Shown: positions 7,705-16,408 of the stretch, piece after piece
Numbering within the stretch: the stretch's first letter is position 1
Layout: each line of letters starts with the position of its first letter
Assembly: GCA_964554125.1 (NCBI GenBank)
Contig: CAZKNG010000051.1
Coordinates: 1 to 16,511, forward strand
Origin: JAGHBT01 sp035311885
GTDB taxonomy: Bacteria; Krumholzibacteriota; Krumholzibacteriia; Krumholzibacteriales; WJIX01
Direction: 5' to 3'
DNA: 16,511 nt
The notes under the pieces: model-generated
Databases searched by the model: none
What the model saw: the letters and a program-made list of their open reading frames with translations, nothing else
What the model was told of the DNA's origin: nothing
Position numbers and translations under genes: made by a program

Positions 7705-9114
7705 ATGAGAACAGAAAGAAATAATCATATTTCAACCGAATCAAGAACAACTAAAGGGATCGAAACTCTTCTCGGTGATCCCAAAAAGGCTATCCTTAAA
7801 CTTTCAACACCGATGATTCTGGGTATGTTTTTTCAAGCCATTTACAATATCGCTGACGGCATCTGGGTTGCCGGACTCGGAGCAGACCAGCTTGCCGCTG
7901 TAGGTCTCTTCTTTCCGTTTTTTATGGTTATCATCTCACTCGGCGCCGGGATAGGCATCGGAGGAGGTTCCGCCGCTTCACGCCGTATAGGAAAGGGTGA
8001 TAAATCGGGGGCTGATAACACGGCTATTCATACATTTCTTATCGGAGGCGGCATATCTTTAATAATCAGTATATCGATTTTACCCTTTCTCGATACTATA
8101 TTCAGCTATTTCAGCGGGAACGGGAATGTCGGAGCAATGGCCGCGGGATACGCAAAGATTCTATTCAGCGGCACGGTAATCATGGTATTCAGCCATATAG
8201 CGGGCGCGCTTTTACGCAGCGAGGGTGACGCAAGAAGAGCCATGTATGGCCTCATGATTGGTTCTCTCTTAAATATCGTTCTGGATCCTATTTTTATCTA
8301 CTGGCTTGATATGGGTGTTATAGGCGCCGCATGGGCTACGATTATTTCATTGACCTTTTCATCTCTTCTTTTCTGCTACTGGCTTTTCTTCAAGAAAGAC
8401 ACATATCTTATCATCACTCTTAAGGATTTTAACTTTAACAGGAAGATACTATCGGAAATACTTAAGGTTGGGGTTCCTTCCTCTCTGGCGCAGCTTTCTA
8501 TGTCGTTTGCTATGATAATTCTGAACAAAGTTGTAATCAGGGCCGGAGGCACGGACGGTATTGCAGTTTTTACGAGCGGCTGGCGCATAGTCATGCTGGG
8601 AGTAATCCCCCTCATAGGCATTTCCACGGGTGTTGTATCTGTTACAGGCGCCGCCTACGGTGCAGGTGACCGTGAAAAACTCAAATCTGCTTTTTACTAC
8701 GCCGTAAAGTTCGGTTTATTGATAGAAATTTCTATAGGAATACTGATTTTGATCTTCGCGAGACCCGTCGCGCATATCTTCACTTATTCTGAAGGCTCAG
8801 AACGAATCCTGGAAGATCTGGTAACCTTCCTGCGTATTATATGCCTGATTTATCCGACTGTGCCGATGGGTATGCTCACTTCAGCTATGTTCCGTGGGAT
8901 AGGACACGGGGGCAGGTCTCTCATAGTTACAATCATCAGGACTATTATTCTTCAGGTGCCCGCCGCCTATTTTCTGGGTATTATTCTGAATATGGGCTTA
9001 ACCGGCGTCTGGATTGGAATGGTAGGGGGAAATATTCTAGCTTTAATCGTCACCTTCTCCTGGGGAATATATACTGTTAACAAAGTTCCTCTTCCCCGTT
9101 CTAAAGATAACTGA
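7705..9114 (+). CDS. MATE-family multidrug/toxin efflux transporter
   Basis: Inner-membrane secondary transporter of the multidrug and toxic compound extrusion family, exporting cationic drugs or metabolites by H+ or Na+ antiport. At 469 residues it is typical (about 450-480). Seen: the start-of-domain hallmark DPKKAILKLSTPMILGMFFQ (25-44), the TM1-TM2 signature with YNIADGIWVAGLG (47-59), a glycine-rich stretch GAGIGIGGGSAASRRIGKGD (80-99), and about 12 hydrophobic segments arranged as two repeated MatE halves. DpsA/NorM-type substrate residues cannot be assigned by eye. The 20-odd residues before the first helix are polar and probably cytoplasmic. No good Shine-Dalgarno site precedes the ATG, but an in-frame TAA lies 9 bases upstream (7696-7698), so the start cannot move outward. 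It precedes aacS by 179 bases, which has its own promoter. Confidence 0.93.
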   Translation: MRTERNNHISTESRTTKGIETLLGDPKKAILKLSTPMILGMFFQAIYNIADGIWVAGLGADQLAAVGLFFPFFMVIISLGAGIGIGGGSAASRRIGKGDKSGADNTAIHTFLIGGGISLIISISILPFLDTIFSYFSGNGNVGAMAAGYAKILFSGTVIMVFSHIAGALLRSEGDARRAMYGLMIGSLLNIVLDPIFIYWLDMGVIGAAWATIISLTFSSLLFCYWLFFKKDTYLIITLKDFNFNRKILSEILKVGVPSSLAQLSMSFAMIILNKVVIRAGGTDGIAVFTSGWRIVMLGVIPLIGISTGVVSVTGAAYGAGDREKLKSAFYYAVKFGLLIEISIGILILIFARPVAHIFTYSEGSERILEDLVTFLRIICLIYPTVPMGMLTSAMFRGIGHGGRSLIVTIIRTIILQVPAAYFLGIILNMGLTGVWIGMVGGNILALIVTFSWGIYTVNKVPLPRSKDN

Positions 9115-9161
9115 TACTTAATGAACCTCACTAATCTCCTCCCATACATTTTGAATTTTAT

Positions 9162-9189
9162 TTGACTAAACCTAACCAAAGTTTATAGA
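9162..9189 (+). promoter_or_regulatory. Promoter of acetoacetyl-CoA synthetase gene
   Basis: TTGACT (9162-9167), a 16-base spacer and TATAGA (9184-9189), about 105 bases before the start codon. One arm of a 9-bp inverted repeat falls inside the spacer, which makes regulation at this promoter likely. Confidence 0.5.
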
Positions 9190-9258
9190 CTGAAATGACA
9201 TCCGCTTTAAAAAGTTAATATGAATTTTGAGCCCGGCTATTTTCTATATTTTGGTTAG
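9172..9258. repeat. 9-bp inverted repeat around the aacS promoter
   Basis: CTAACCAAA (9172-9180, between -35 and -10) and TTTGGTTAG (9250-9258, in the leader, about 35 bases before the start) are perfect reverse complements, 69 bases apart. They may be two binding sites for one regulator, allowing occlusion or looping. A simple long-range RNA pairing is possible only if transcription starts upstream of the first arm. Confidence 0.4.
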
Positions 9259-9293
9259 ATCTTTAAATATGCCAACGAAAGGAAATATTTCTT

Positions 9294-11249
<1,956 letters not shown>

Positions 11250-11282
11250 TAATAGTATACAAATGAGCTTAGCCGAGCACTC

Positions 11283-11321
11283 TTATCCCCTCTTGAAACA
11301 GAGTTTATAAAACCGGGATAA
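11283..11321. terminator. Inverted repeat between convergent genes, possible terminator
   Basis: TTATCCC (11283-11289) pairs with GGGATAA (11315-11321), with a nested CTCT/AGAG pair (290-293 and 300-303 past 11000) inside. It lies in the 102-base gap between the converging aacS and acyl-CoA dehydrogenase genes, where a shared terminator is expected. The stem is bulged and lacks a T-tract, so the call is weak. Confidence 0.25.
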
Positions 11322-11351
11322 TTGAAAGATGACAACCACGGAGCTTTGAAG

Positions 11352-12509
11352 TTAAATGTCGTAACATCCTATCTTCCTGGAAATAACAAGACGTTGAATT
11401 TCAGACGTTCCCTCTCCTATGGTTAGGAGTTTGTAATCCCGGTAAAACCTCTCTATATCGTACTCCTTCATCAAACCATAACCGCCGAATATCTGAACCG
11501 CGTTATCTACTACTCTTCCCATCACTTCCGAACAATACAGTTTTGACATCGCGGCTTGTTTATTAAACGGTTTTCCGGCGTCCTTCAATTTACAGGTTTT
11601 GTATAGCAGACTCCTTGCGGCTTCAATCTCCATTGCCATATCGGCCAGTTTGAAAGAATTTGCTTCGAATGTTGAAATGGGTCTGCCGAACTGCTCACGA
11701 TTCCTGGCATATTTCAGTGCCAGCTCAAAAGCCCCTTGCGCTCCACCCAATCCCATAGCAGCGATTGCTATTCTTCCGTTGTCAAGGGTCTCAAGCATCT
11801 GGTGAAAACCCTCTCCCCTCTTTCCAAGAAGATTTTCCTCGGGCACCCTGCAGTCATCGAAAAAAAGCTCCCCGGTGTTCGAAGCTCTCCACATCATTTT
11901 TCCTGTCATCTTCTTTGCTGTAAACCCGTCAGTTCCATTTGGAACAAGTATACAGGACATTTCTTTCTTGCCGTCAGGACGTTCTCCTGTAACCGCTTGA
12001 ACAACACATACTCCAGACATATCGGTTGCGGAGTTAGTAATAAATATCTTGCTTCCATTCAGAACCCACATTCCATCGTCTAATTCTGCTGTAGTATTAG
12101 TTGCTCCTGCATCGGAGCCGGCGTCAGGTTCTGTGAGTCCGAAGGAGGCAAGGATCTCGCCGCTGCAAAGACGCGGAAGCCACTCCTGCCTCTGTTTTTC
12201 ACTTCCGTAATAATATATAGGACCTACCCCAAGAGAATTTCCCGCCGCTACTGTGGCCGATTGTGAAGCGTCAACTCTCGCGAGTTCTTCAACAACAATA
12301 GAGTAGGATAGATACCCCATCTCCGATCCACCGTATTTCTCAGGTATTATTATACCGAAAAGACCCATTTGGGCCATCTGATCTGTCAATTCAGCGGAAA
12401 ATTCTTCGTTTTCGTCAAGCTCCTGAGCCCTTGGCACAATTTCGTTCTCGGCGAAACTCCTTACACTATCTCTTAATACTCTCTGCTGCTCTGATAGTCC
12501 GTAATTGAT
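11352..12509 (-). CDS. Acyl-CoA dehydrogenase, apparent ATC start
   Basis: FAD-dependent dehydrogenase making an alpha,beta double bond in an acyl-CoA, passing electrons to ETF. Seen (numbering from an initiator at 12509, 385 residues): FGLTEPDAGSDAGA at about 123-136 (flavin/substrate loop), ILVPNGTDGFTA, the FDDCRVPEENLLG segment, QIFGGYGLMKEYDIERFYRD, and LLTIGEGTSEIQRLVISRKI, where E366 sits at the catalytic-base position of short/medium-chain enzymes. The first ordinary initiator is GTG at 12437, which has no ribosome binding site and would remove the conserved first helix (NYGLSEQQRVLRDSVRSFAE). Coding continues upstream to 12509, where codon ATC sits 7 bases behind GGGAGG. So the natural start is either a true ATC or an ATG changed by mutation or error. 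Third gene of the thiolase operon, 39 bases after the DUF35 gene. Chain length specificity cannot be read. Confidence 0.92.
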   Translation of the reverse strand: MNYGLSEQQRVLRDSVRSFAENEIVPRAQELDENEEFSAELTDQMAQMGLFGIIIPEKYGGSEMGYLSYSIVVEELARVDASQSATVAAGNSLGVGPIYYYGSEKQRQEWLPRLCSGEILASFGLTEPDAGSDAGATNTTAELDDGMWVLNGSKIFITNSATDMSGVCVVQAVTGERPDGKKEMSCILVPNGTDGFTAKKMTGKMMWRASNTGELFFDDCRVPEENLLGKRGEGFHQMLETLDNGRIAIAAMGLGGAQGAFELALKYARNREQFGRPISTFEANSFKLADMAMEIEAARSLLYKTCKLKDAGKPFNKQAAMSKLYCSEVMGRVVDNAVQIFGGYGLMKEYDIERFYRDYKLLTIGEGTSEIQRLVISRKIGCYDI

Positions 12510-12522
12510 TTTTTTTCCTCCC
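12507..12522 (-). promoter_or_regulatory. Strong ribosome binding site in front of an ATC codon
   Basis: On the minus strand GGGAGG (12522-12517) is followed by seven A residues and then ATC AAT TAC. The spacing is ideal, the frame is that of the acyl-CoA dehydrogenase, and the following residues match where the family begins. No ATG, GTG or TTG occurs in frame between the upstream stop and 12437. This site decides the start of the gene. Confidence 0.7.
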
Positions 12523-12548
12523 TTTAATTGCTCCTGATTACATTATTT

Positions 12549-13139
12549 CTAGAAACTGAAACCCTCCGGCAGGTCTCCTTTTTTAGTTCCGGCCGGAACC
12601 CAGGATAGATCAAGGATCGTGCCGGTTGGATACTTTGTACGGAATATAGGTATAACTTTCATTCCTATCTCCGGTTCTCCCAGCGAGAGATAGCTCATAA
12701 GAATCGTGTCAACATCATCAAATTCTATATTTATGAACTTAATAGGCTTTTCCAGAATATTGAAAGCCCCCGCTCTTTCACATACCATAAATGTATGAAC
12801 CCTCGCACTCTCTTTTGCCTGTTCAGTCATATCAATAACCGTATTCTTACCGAGACAATCGGGACAGTGTATCCTGAACGGCTGATATACAGTTCCTTTG
12901 AATTGGCAATCAGGATTATCACAACGCGTGGCAAGCAATTTACCCTCGCCTAATGCTTCAAAAAACGGCGCTTCACTTCCGTAGCTGTGAATATATGTCA
13001 TATCACGAGGATTAGTAACTCCCATCAATTTCCAACCCTCGTCAGCGTTACGGATAGGGATATTGGGAGTCAGATTATGAAAATCACCTTTTAACTTGTA
13101 TTTACCATCCTTTACAAACACCTGTCCAAACATACTCAT
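12549..13139 (-). CDS. Zn-ribbon/OB-fold (DUF35) partner of the thiolase-like protein
   Basis: DUF35-type protein: a rubredoxin-like zinc ribbon followed by an OB fold. Known members bind thiolase-superfamily enzymes and help hold the CoA moiety, as in the archaeal thiolase/HMG-CoA synthase complex, benzoylsuccinyl-CoA thiolase BbsAB and the Ltp2-ChsH2 aldolase. Seen in 196 residues: FFEALGEGKLLATRC (59-73), the zinc ligands C73, C78, C92 and C95, then a beta-rich segment with GAFNILEKPIKFINIEFDD (124-142) and GMKVIPIF (159-166). It is longer than the minimal family (about 130-140) by an N-terminal stretch of about 50 residues that I do not recognise. AAAGGAG lies 6 bases before the ATG and inside the 20-base gap after the thiolase-like gene, so the two are almost certainly co-expressed. 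Confidence 0.88.
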   Translation of the reverse strand: MSMFGQVFVKDGKYKLKGDFHNLTPNIPIRNADEGWKLMGVTNPRDMTYIHSYGSEAPFFEALGEGKLLATRCDNPDCQFKGTVYQPFRIHCPDCLGKNTVIDMTEQAKESARVHTFMVCERAGAFNILEKPIKFINIEFDDVDTILMSYLSLGEPEIGMKVIPIFRTKYPTGTILDLSWVPAGTKKGDLPEGFSF

Positions 13140-13159
13140 TTTACTCTCCTTTACGCGTC

Positions 13160-14587
13160 TTACTTCAATAAATGATCAGGGTCGATTAAGATCGTAGCCG
13201 TAACATGCGAACCTACGCCGGCATGGCTGATAGCCATTCCTCGCTTTGCTCCCTTCACTTGAAGGTCTGTCCAATCGGACGGTTTTTCCCTGCCGAATTC
13301 CTTCCACCTCTTCCGGTCTCCATGAATCTCCGCCCATCTATCCCATATATGGGTGGCTACTTCAAAGGCCTGCATGATACCCGTAGCACCCACGGCGTGC
13401 ATACAACCTATCAAACCTCCCGAAAGATTGGATGGAAGCTTCCCGGGTTTACCCGTTTTTGGATTAGTGTGATAGCAATCCCCCGACTCAACATAATCCC
13501 TTCCCTCTCCATAGGGGCGAATCCCAATATCCTCGTATGTCTGTACATCACTTATAGTAAAAGCATCGTGCAATTCAAGAAGATCCAGATCTTCTCTCGG
13601 ATCAGTAATTCCAGCCATACGGTAACCGTACCAGGTAGCCATTCTAGCGGCCAGAAATCCGGTAAACCCCGGATATCTATCACCACCGGGGAATCTTTCA
13701 CCCAGATTCTTATACTGGTCGGCCGTTTCATGCGGAAGCAGCGGTATATCCATATCTCGCCTGTCCGCTGGTCTTAAAGTATGAGAACCGGCCCCCACCC
13801 ATATTCTCACAGCCTTATGTGGTGAATTCTTTGTAAGTCTTTCTGCTGTTTTTTCGTCACAGATAACCACACACGCCGCCCCAACACTCATGAGGCAGCA
13901 GTCAAGAGCCCTGAGAGGATAAGCGATAACAGGCGAATTAAGAACATCTTCGACTGTAATCTTTTTAGGTGAATGCGCGAATGGATTCATTCTAGCGTAA
14001 CCGTGATGTTTTACAGAGATCTCTGCCAGTGTTTCCCTGAAGGATTTCTCCGCCTTACCGAATATCTGCCAGTATCTCTGCGCCATTACCGCGTAATAAC
14101 CTGTATAGATATGTCCAAGGGGTGATTCCCAGTCTTTATCGGCGGCGCAGGAGATTAGAAAATTCCCCTCATCAGTCGGCACCTCATCCATCCTTTCCCA
14201 ACCCATCGCCAGAGAACAGTCGGAATAACCGGAAGCCACCGCTTTTACCGCTTCCCATATAGTTGAACCTCCGGTAGCACCGCCGGTCTTAACACCAATA
14301 GTTCCAAGAGGGTCAAGGCCAAGCCTGTCATGAATAACCGCTTCACCAAGAAGCTGATCCCCGAAATGATCGGCAAAATGACCATAATAAGCGGTATGGA
14401 TAAAACTCTTAAGTTCAGCCGCTGACATATTCAGGAGATCCGCGGCCATTGTCAGAGCATCCACGCAGAGCTCTTCTGTGCGCTTTTCGGGTATGGCTCG
14501 ATCGAACTTCGACTGGCCACCTGTAACCATATAAACCGGCCTCATCAGCTCCGGGACCTTCAATTGCTGTTTACTGAATTTAATCAT
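13160..14587 (-). CDS. Thiolase-superfamily protein lacking the nucleophilic cysteine
   Basis: SCP2/archaeal-type thiolase-fold protein, 475 residues (family about 390, so extended). Seen: the thiolase N-half with DQLLGEAVIHDRLGLDP (77-93) and VKTGGATGGSTIWEAVKAVA (99-118), which aligns with the family's VEAACASGG so that the nucleophilic Cys is replaced by G103; ELHDAFT (338-344), where many SCP2-type enzymes have HDCF; NLSGGLIGCMHAVGATG (387-403), with the active-site histidine H397; and a C-terminal SHAGVGSHVTATIL (454-467). With two histidines kept and the cysteines gone at two positions, plain Claisen chemistry is doubtful. C395, two residues from H397, is the only cysteine near the usual site. 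It might instead catalyse a retro-aldol or an unusual thiolysis with its DUF35 partner. The ATG is led by GGAGAGGAG, 8 bases upstream. First gene of the operon. Confidence 0.88.
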   Translation of the reverse strand: MIKFSKQQLKVPELMRPVYMVTGGQSKFDRAIPEKRTEELCVDALTMAADLLNMSAAELKSFIHTAYYGHFADHFGDQLLGEAVIHDRLGLDPLGTIGVKTGGATGGSTIWEAVKAVASGYSDCSLAMGWERMDEVPTDEGNFLISCAADKDWESPLGHIYTGYYAVMAQRYWQIFGKAEKSFRETLAEISVKHHGYARMNPFAHSPKKITVEDVLNSPVIAYPLRALDCCLMSVGAACVVICDEKTAERLTKNSPHKAVRIWVGAGSHTLRPADRRDMDIPLLPHETADQYKNLGERFPGGDRYPGFTGFLAARMATWYGYRMAGITDPREDLDLLELHDAFTISDVQTYEDIGIRPYGEGRDYVESGDCYHTNPKTGKPGKLPSNLSGGLIGCMHAVGATGIMQAFEVATHIWDRWAEIHGDRKRWKEFGREKPSDWTDLQVKGAKRGMAISHAGVGSHVTATILIDPDHLLK

Positions 14588-14731
14588 ACTCTTAACTCCT
14601 CTCCTGATAAAAAGATCAAAAGAATAGCTCGCTTAACTAAACTTGATTTCTACGCATAGCCCTTAAAAGTTGTCCAAGTTTGAACCCCGTCTGAAGATAC
14701 TACCAAATAGTTCAAAATGTGTCTATAGATA
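14588..14731 (-). other. Upstream region of the thiolase operon
   Basis: This leader contains the GGAGAGGAG ribosome binding site of the thiolase-like gene. I looked for a sigma-70 promoter on the minus strand and found no pair of boxes at good spacing, so the promoter is unplaced. The stretch abuts the inverted-repeat element, which may therefore have inserted upstream of the operon. Confidence 0.3.
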
Positions 14732-15052
14732 ATACAGTTGGAGTTTCCCCAATTTTTTAACCTATAAGGTAGAGGGTGATTTGTACTAGTATGCGGTTGA
14801 TTGATATTTTCAAAATCGTGTTCAATTACCCCGGCGTGGAATTCGCACACTCTGCACCTCGGGCTCACTCTTTCTGCTCCTTCGGGTCAGAAATCCTTGC
14901 CCGCTCGCCACTCGGCGAGGGTTTTGAAAAATATCAATCAGCCGCTCTCATCAGCAATGAAAACCCTGTTCCACTTACCAACCCTGATAACTTATTGTTT
15001 ATAAAATGTTAGTAAAATACTGGTTGGATTTTTGGGGTAACTCCAACTATAT
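14732..15052. mobile_element. MITE-like element with nested inverted repeats
   Basis: The ends are inverted copies: left 14732-14752 and right 15032-15052 share AGTTGGAGTTWCCCCAA on opposite strands, 19 of 21 positions matching. A second inverted pair lies inside: left 14793-14814 and right 14922-14945 share GCGGYTGATTGATATTTT followed by CAAAA (one extra T on the right). The centre is GC-rich and unlike the AT-rich arms, with a hairpin CTCGCC/GGCGAG (14904-14919). TA flanks both ends directly outside the AGTTGG boundary (allowing one base), as for IS630/Tc1-like targets. Nothing in it encodes a transposase; the short frames crossing it look like chance. Best explained as a non-autonomous element about 315 bases long. 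A large structured RNA or a composite of nested insertions are alternatives. Confidence 0.5.
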
Positions 15053-15127
15053 ATTTCTCTGAAATTGGTCTGAGGATTAGCAAATAACCTGCATGCTTCC
15101 CGGTGTATTGCGATGTGTATAAGCGTG

Positions 15128-15376
15128 TCAGGTCCCTTTTATTCGAGATAAAATCCTGGTACATTCAGCTTGGGTAAAATCCCGGCCATACAGTCTCAGG
15201 AACATTATAGCCCGAACTTCTGATGCAGGAATTTCACCCCCGGCGGAAATGCCCGCACTGACCAATTCTCTGGCGGCTGAAAACATCCGGCATGCCATTG
15301 CCAGACGCATTTCAGGCTCAAGATCAAGAAGTTTACGGTTGTAAAGCTGTTCGGTGGTTTTCGATCTATCTTTCAT
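15128..15376 (-). CDS. Small uncharacterised partner of the nucleotidyltransferase-fold protein
   Basis: 82-residue soluble protein of unknown function, starting at the ATG at 15376 and ending at 15128. The stop of the upstream gene and this ATG overlap as TAATG, so translation is coupled. It shows a helix-rich pattern LLDLEPEMRLAMACRMFSAA (about 16-35), an AREL segment and a conserved-looking C-terminal IMFLRLYGRDFTQAEC (about 57-72). There is no histidine, so the RX4-6H motif of HEPN toxins is absent. Small helical proteins next to MNT-fold proteins are common in bacteria, often in toxin-antitoxin-like pairs. A longer frame exists upstream to 15427, but it lies inside the neighbouring gene in another frame, so I reject that start. 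Confidence 0.65.
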   Translation of the reverse strand: MKDRSKTTEQLYNRKLLDLEPEMRLAMACRMFSAARELVSAGISAGGEIPASEVRAIMFLRLYGRDFTQAECTRILSRIKGT

Positions 15377-15921
15377 TATTCTCTCATCTCCAGAAGTAAT
15401 TCCCGGACGCCGAGATCCTCGGCCCACTTTTTAATGTATTTCCATTCCAAATCGCGTCCTGTTTGCAGCATGGCTCTAACATCTTCCCGTTGAAGTTCTG
15501 AATTACCGTCTTTGACCCAGCAAAGCTTCGAAAGAATCAGATCCTCCGGAGAGACAACCCAGATTGATTCACCCTCTATAGTGAATTGCCTGCGCCGGTC
15601 AAATTCCAATCTCCTGTATTTATTGTTCTTTCGCACAATGAAATCCGCTTTGATAATCCATTCATTATGAATGATGTTGAACATCGTTCGAGATGTAATT
15701 GCATCTCGAACTTCCTGTTCATCTACATAGCAATCCGTCTCGAAAAGTTCAACCATGGTTTCGGAATCAGGAGGCCGGCACTGAATGACAATATCTATAT
15801 CTCTAGTCATCCTTGGCCTGGTATACAAAGCGAGAGCCATGGAACCTGTCAGCATATATGGAATCCCCGCCGAATCCAGCCGCCTCGTAATTTCCTTTAA
15901 AAATTCAAGTTGCTCATTCAT
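15376..15921 (-). CDS. Nucleotidyltransferase-fold protein (AbiEii/DUF6036-like)
   Basis: 181-residue protein of the minimal-nucleotidyltransferase (pol-beta) superfamily. Seen: GSMALALY (26-33), the paired metal aspartates in TRDIDIVI (D41, D43), a third acidic position in KADFIV (D93), and the C-terminal family stretch SPEDLILSKLCW (124-135) with REDVRAML (145-152). This layout matches the AbiEii/DUF6036 group, which includes type IV toxin-antitoxin toxins and many untested proteins. It is co-transcribed with an 82-residue protein downstream through a TAATG overlap, so the pair probably acts together. The start ATG has only a weak AGGA site and sits inside a dyad. Whether it transfers NMPs, and to what target, cannot be told from sequence. 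Confidence 0.82.
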   Translation of the reverse strand: MNEQLEFLKEITRRLDSAGIPYMLTGSMALALYTRPRMTRDIDIVIQCRPPDSETMVELFETDCYVDEQEVRDAITSRTMFNIIHNEWIIKADFIVRKNNKYRRLEFDRRRQFTIEGESIWVVSPEDLILSKLCWVKDGNSELQREDVRAMLQTGRDLEWKYIKKWAEDLGVRELLLEMRE

Positions 15922-15930
15922 CCTGAATGA
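15914..15930. promoter_or_regulatory. 7-bp dyad over the nucleotidyltransferase start codon
   Basis: TCATTCA (15914-15920) and TGAATGA (15924-15930) are perfect reverse complements with a 3-base spacer. The ATG of the minus-strand gene (15921-15919) lies within it. It could be an autoregulatory operator of a toxin-antitoxin-like pair or a start-occluding hairpin, or chance. Confidence 0.3.
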
Positions 15931-16043
15931 ACTATACCATGACTGAAATATTTTCTCACCTGTTTTTTAATGTGAGGTGGCGCGGCAAATCAGCCGCTCT
16001 GCTGTGAACAGTATGGTACATGGGATTGTTCGGTTCCTCTGTG

Positions 16044-16178
16044 TCATGACAAAAGAGCCAAAATGGACTGGACGATGGCCGCAATCCTGCCTGCAGCCGG
16101 AAGGGCCTTCAGCAGAGCAGCGACAACCGGTTTCTTTGGTCTTGGAGACTCCAACTCCGCCTCAGCACTGGCAAGCAC
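16044..16178 (-). other. Short minus-strand frame, uncertain
   Basis: From GTG at 16178 to a TGA at 16044, 44 codons, including SAEAELESPRPKKPVVAALL and a small hydrophobic end (about IAAIVQSILALLS). Protein-like in composition, but no ribosome binding site was found and no family recognised. It lies between the inverted 10-bp pair. It could be a tiny membrane-tail remnant or chance. Confidence 0.15.
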
Positions 16179-16254
16179 CTTATAATCAGCGATTTGCCGC
16201 TATTTTTAAAGATTTTTTCAGATTTTCCCTTGACAGGTTTTAAGAGGCATTTTC

Positions 16255-16401
16255 TTAACTTTCCGCGTAGCACATAAAATACACCCCGTAATGCCCTATC
16301 TGATACTCAAATCCCTTCTTTCTCTTAAATCTATTGCTTTTCCCTGGATCGACCCGGAATAACGTCGCCAGAGCGTCTCTGTCCGGCCTTGAAAAGCTGT
16401 G
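16255..16401 (-). pseudogene. Start-less minus-strand coding-like frame
   Basis: Open from the TAA at 16404-16402 to a TAA at 16255, 48 codons, with no usable initiator except an internal ATG near the end. The text reads like a protein C-terminus, with RPDRDALATLFRVDPGKSNR and then KRKKGFEYQIGHYGVYFMCY. I do not recognise it. It is either the tail of a destroyed gene or a repeated genomic fragment. It lies opposite the promoter region of the gene at the right edge. Confidence 0.27.
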
Positions 16402-16402
16402 T

Positions 16403-16408
16403 TATAAT
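16403..16408 (+). promoter_or_regulatory. Consensus -10 box ahead of the right-edge gene
   Basis: TATAAT (16403-16408) is perfect. No matching -35 lies 16-18 bases upstream; TTGAAA at 16390 is only 8 bases away. Transcription would begin near 16415, at the foot of a 6-bp stem-loop AAGCGG/CCGCTT (16415-16432), which could protect the mRNA 5' end or serve as an operator. Confidence 0.4.

Noticed and set aside
13205..13777. 190-codon plus-strand frame opposite the thiolase-like gene
   Set aside because: It lies wholly antisense to a gene with clear family motifs, and its translation has no recognisable domain.
14650..15012. Short frames on both strands across the inverted-repeat element
   Set aside because: They run through the repeat arms and hairpin core, without ribosome sites or a transposase motif.
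15128..15376. HEPN toxin next to an MNT antitoxin
   Set aside because: The small protein contains no histidine, so the RX4-6H catalytic motif cannot be present.
16230..16235. Consensus -35 TTGACA on the plus strand
   Set aside because: No acceptable -10 box 16-18 bases downstream.
15977..16243. 88-codon plus-strand frame
   Set aside because: Proline/glutamine-rich text with no domain and no Shine-Dalgarno site; better-looking fragments lie on the other strand.
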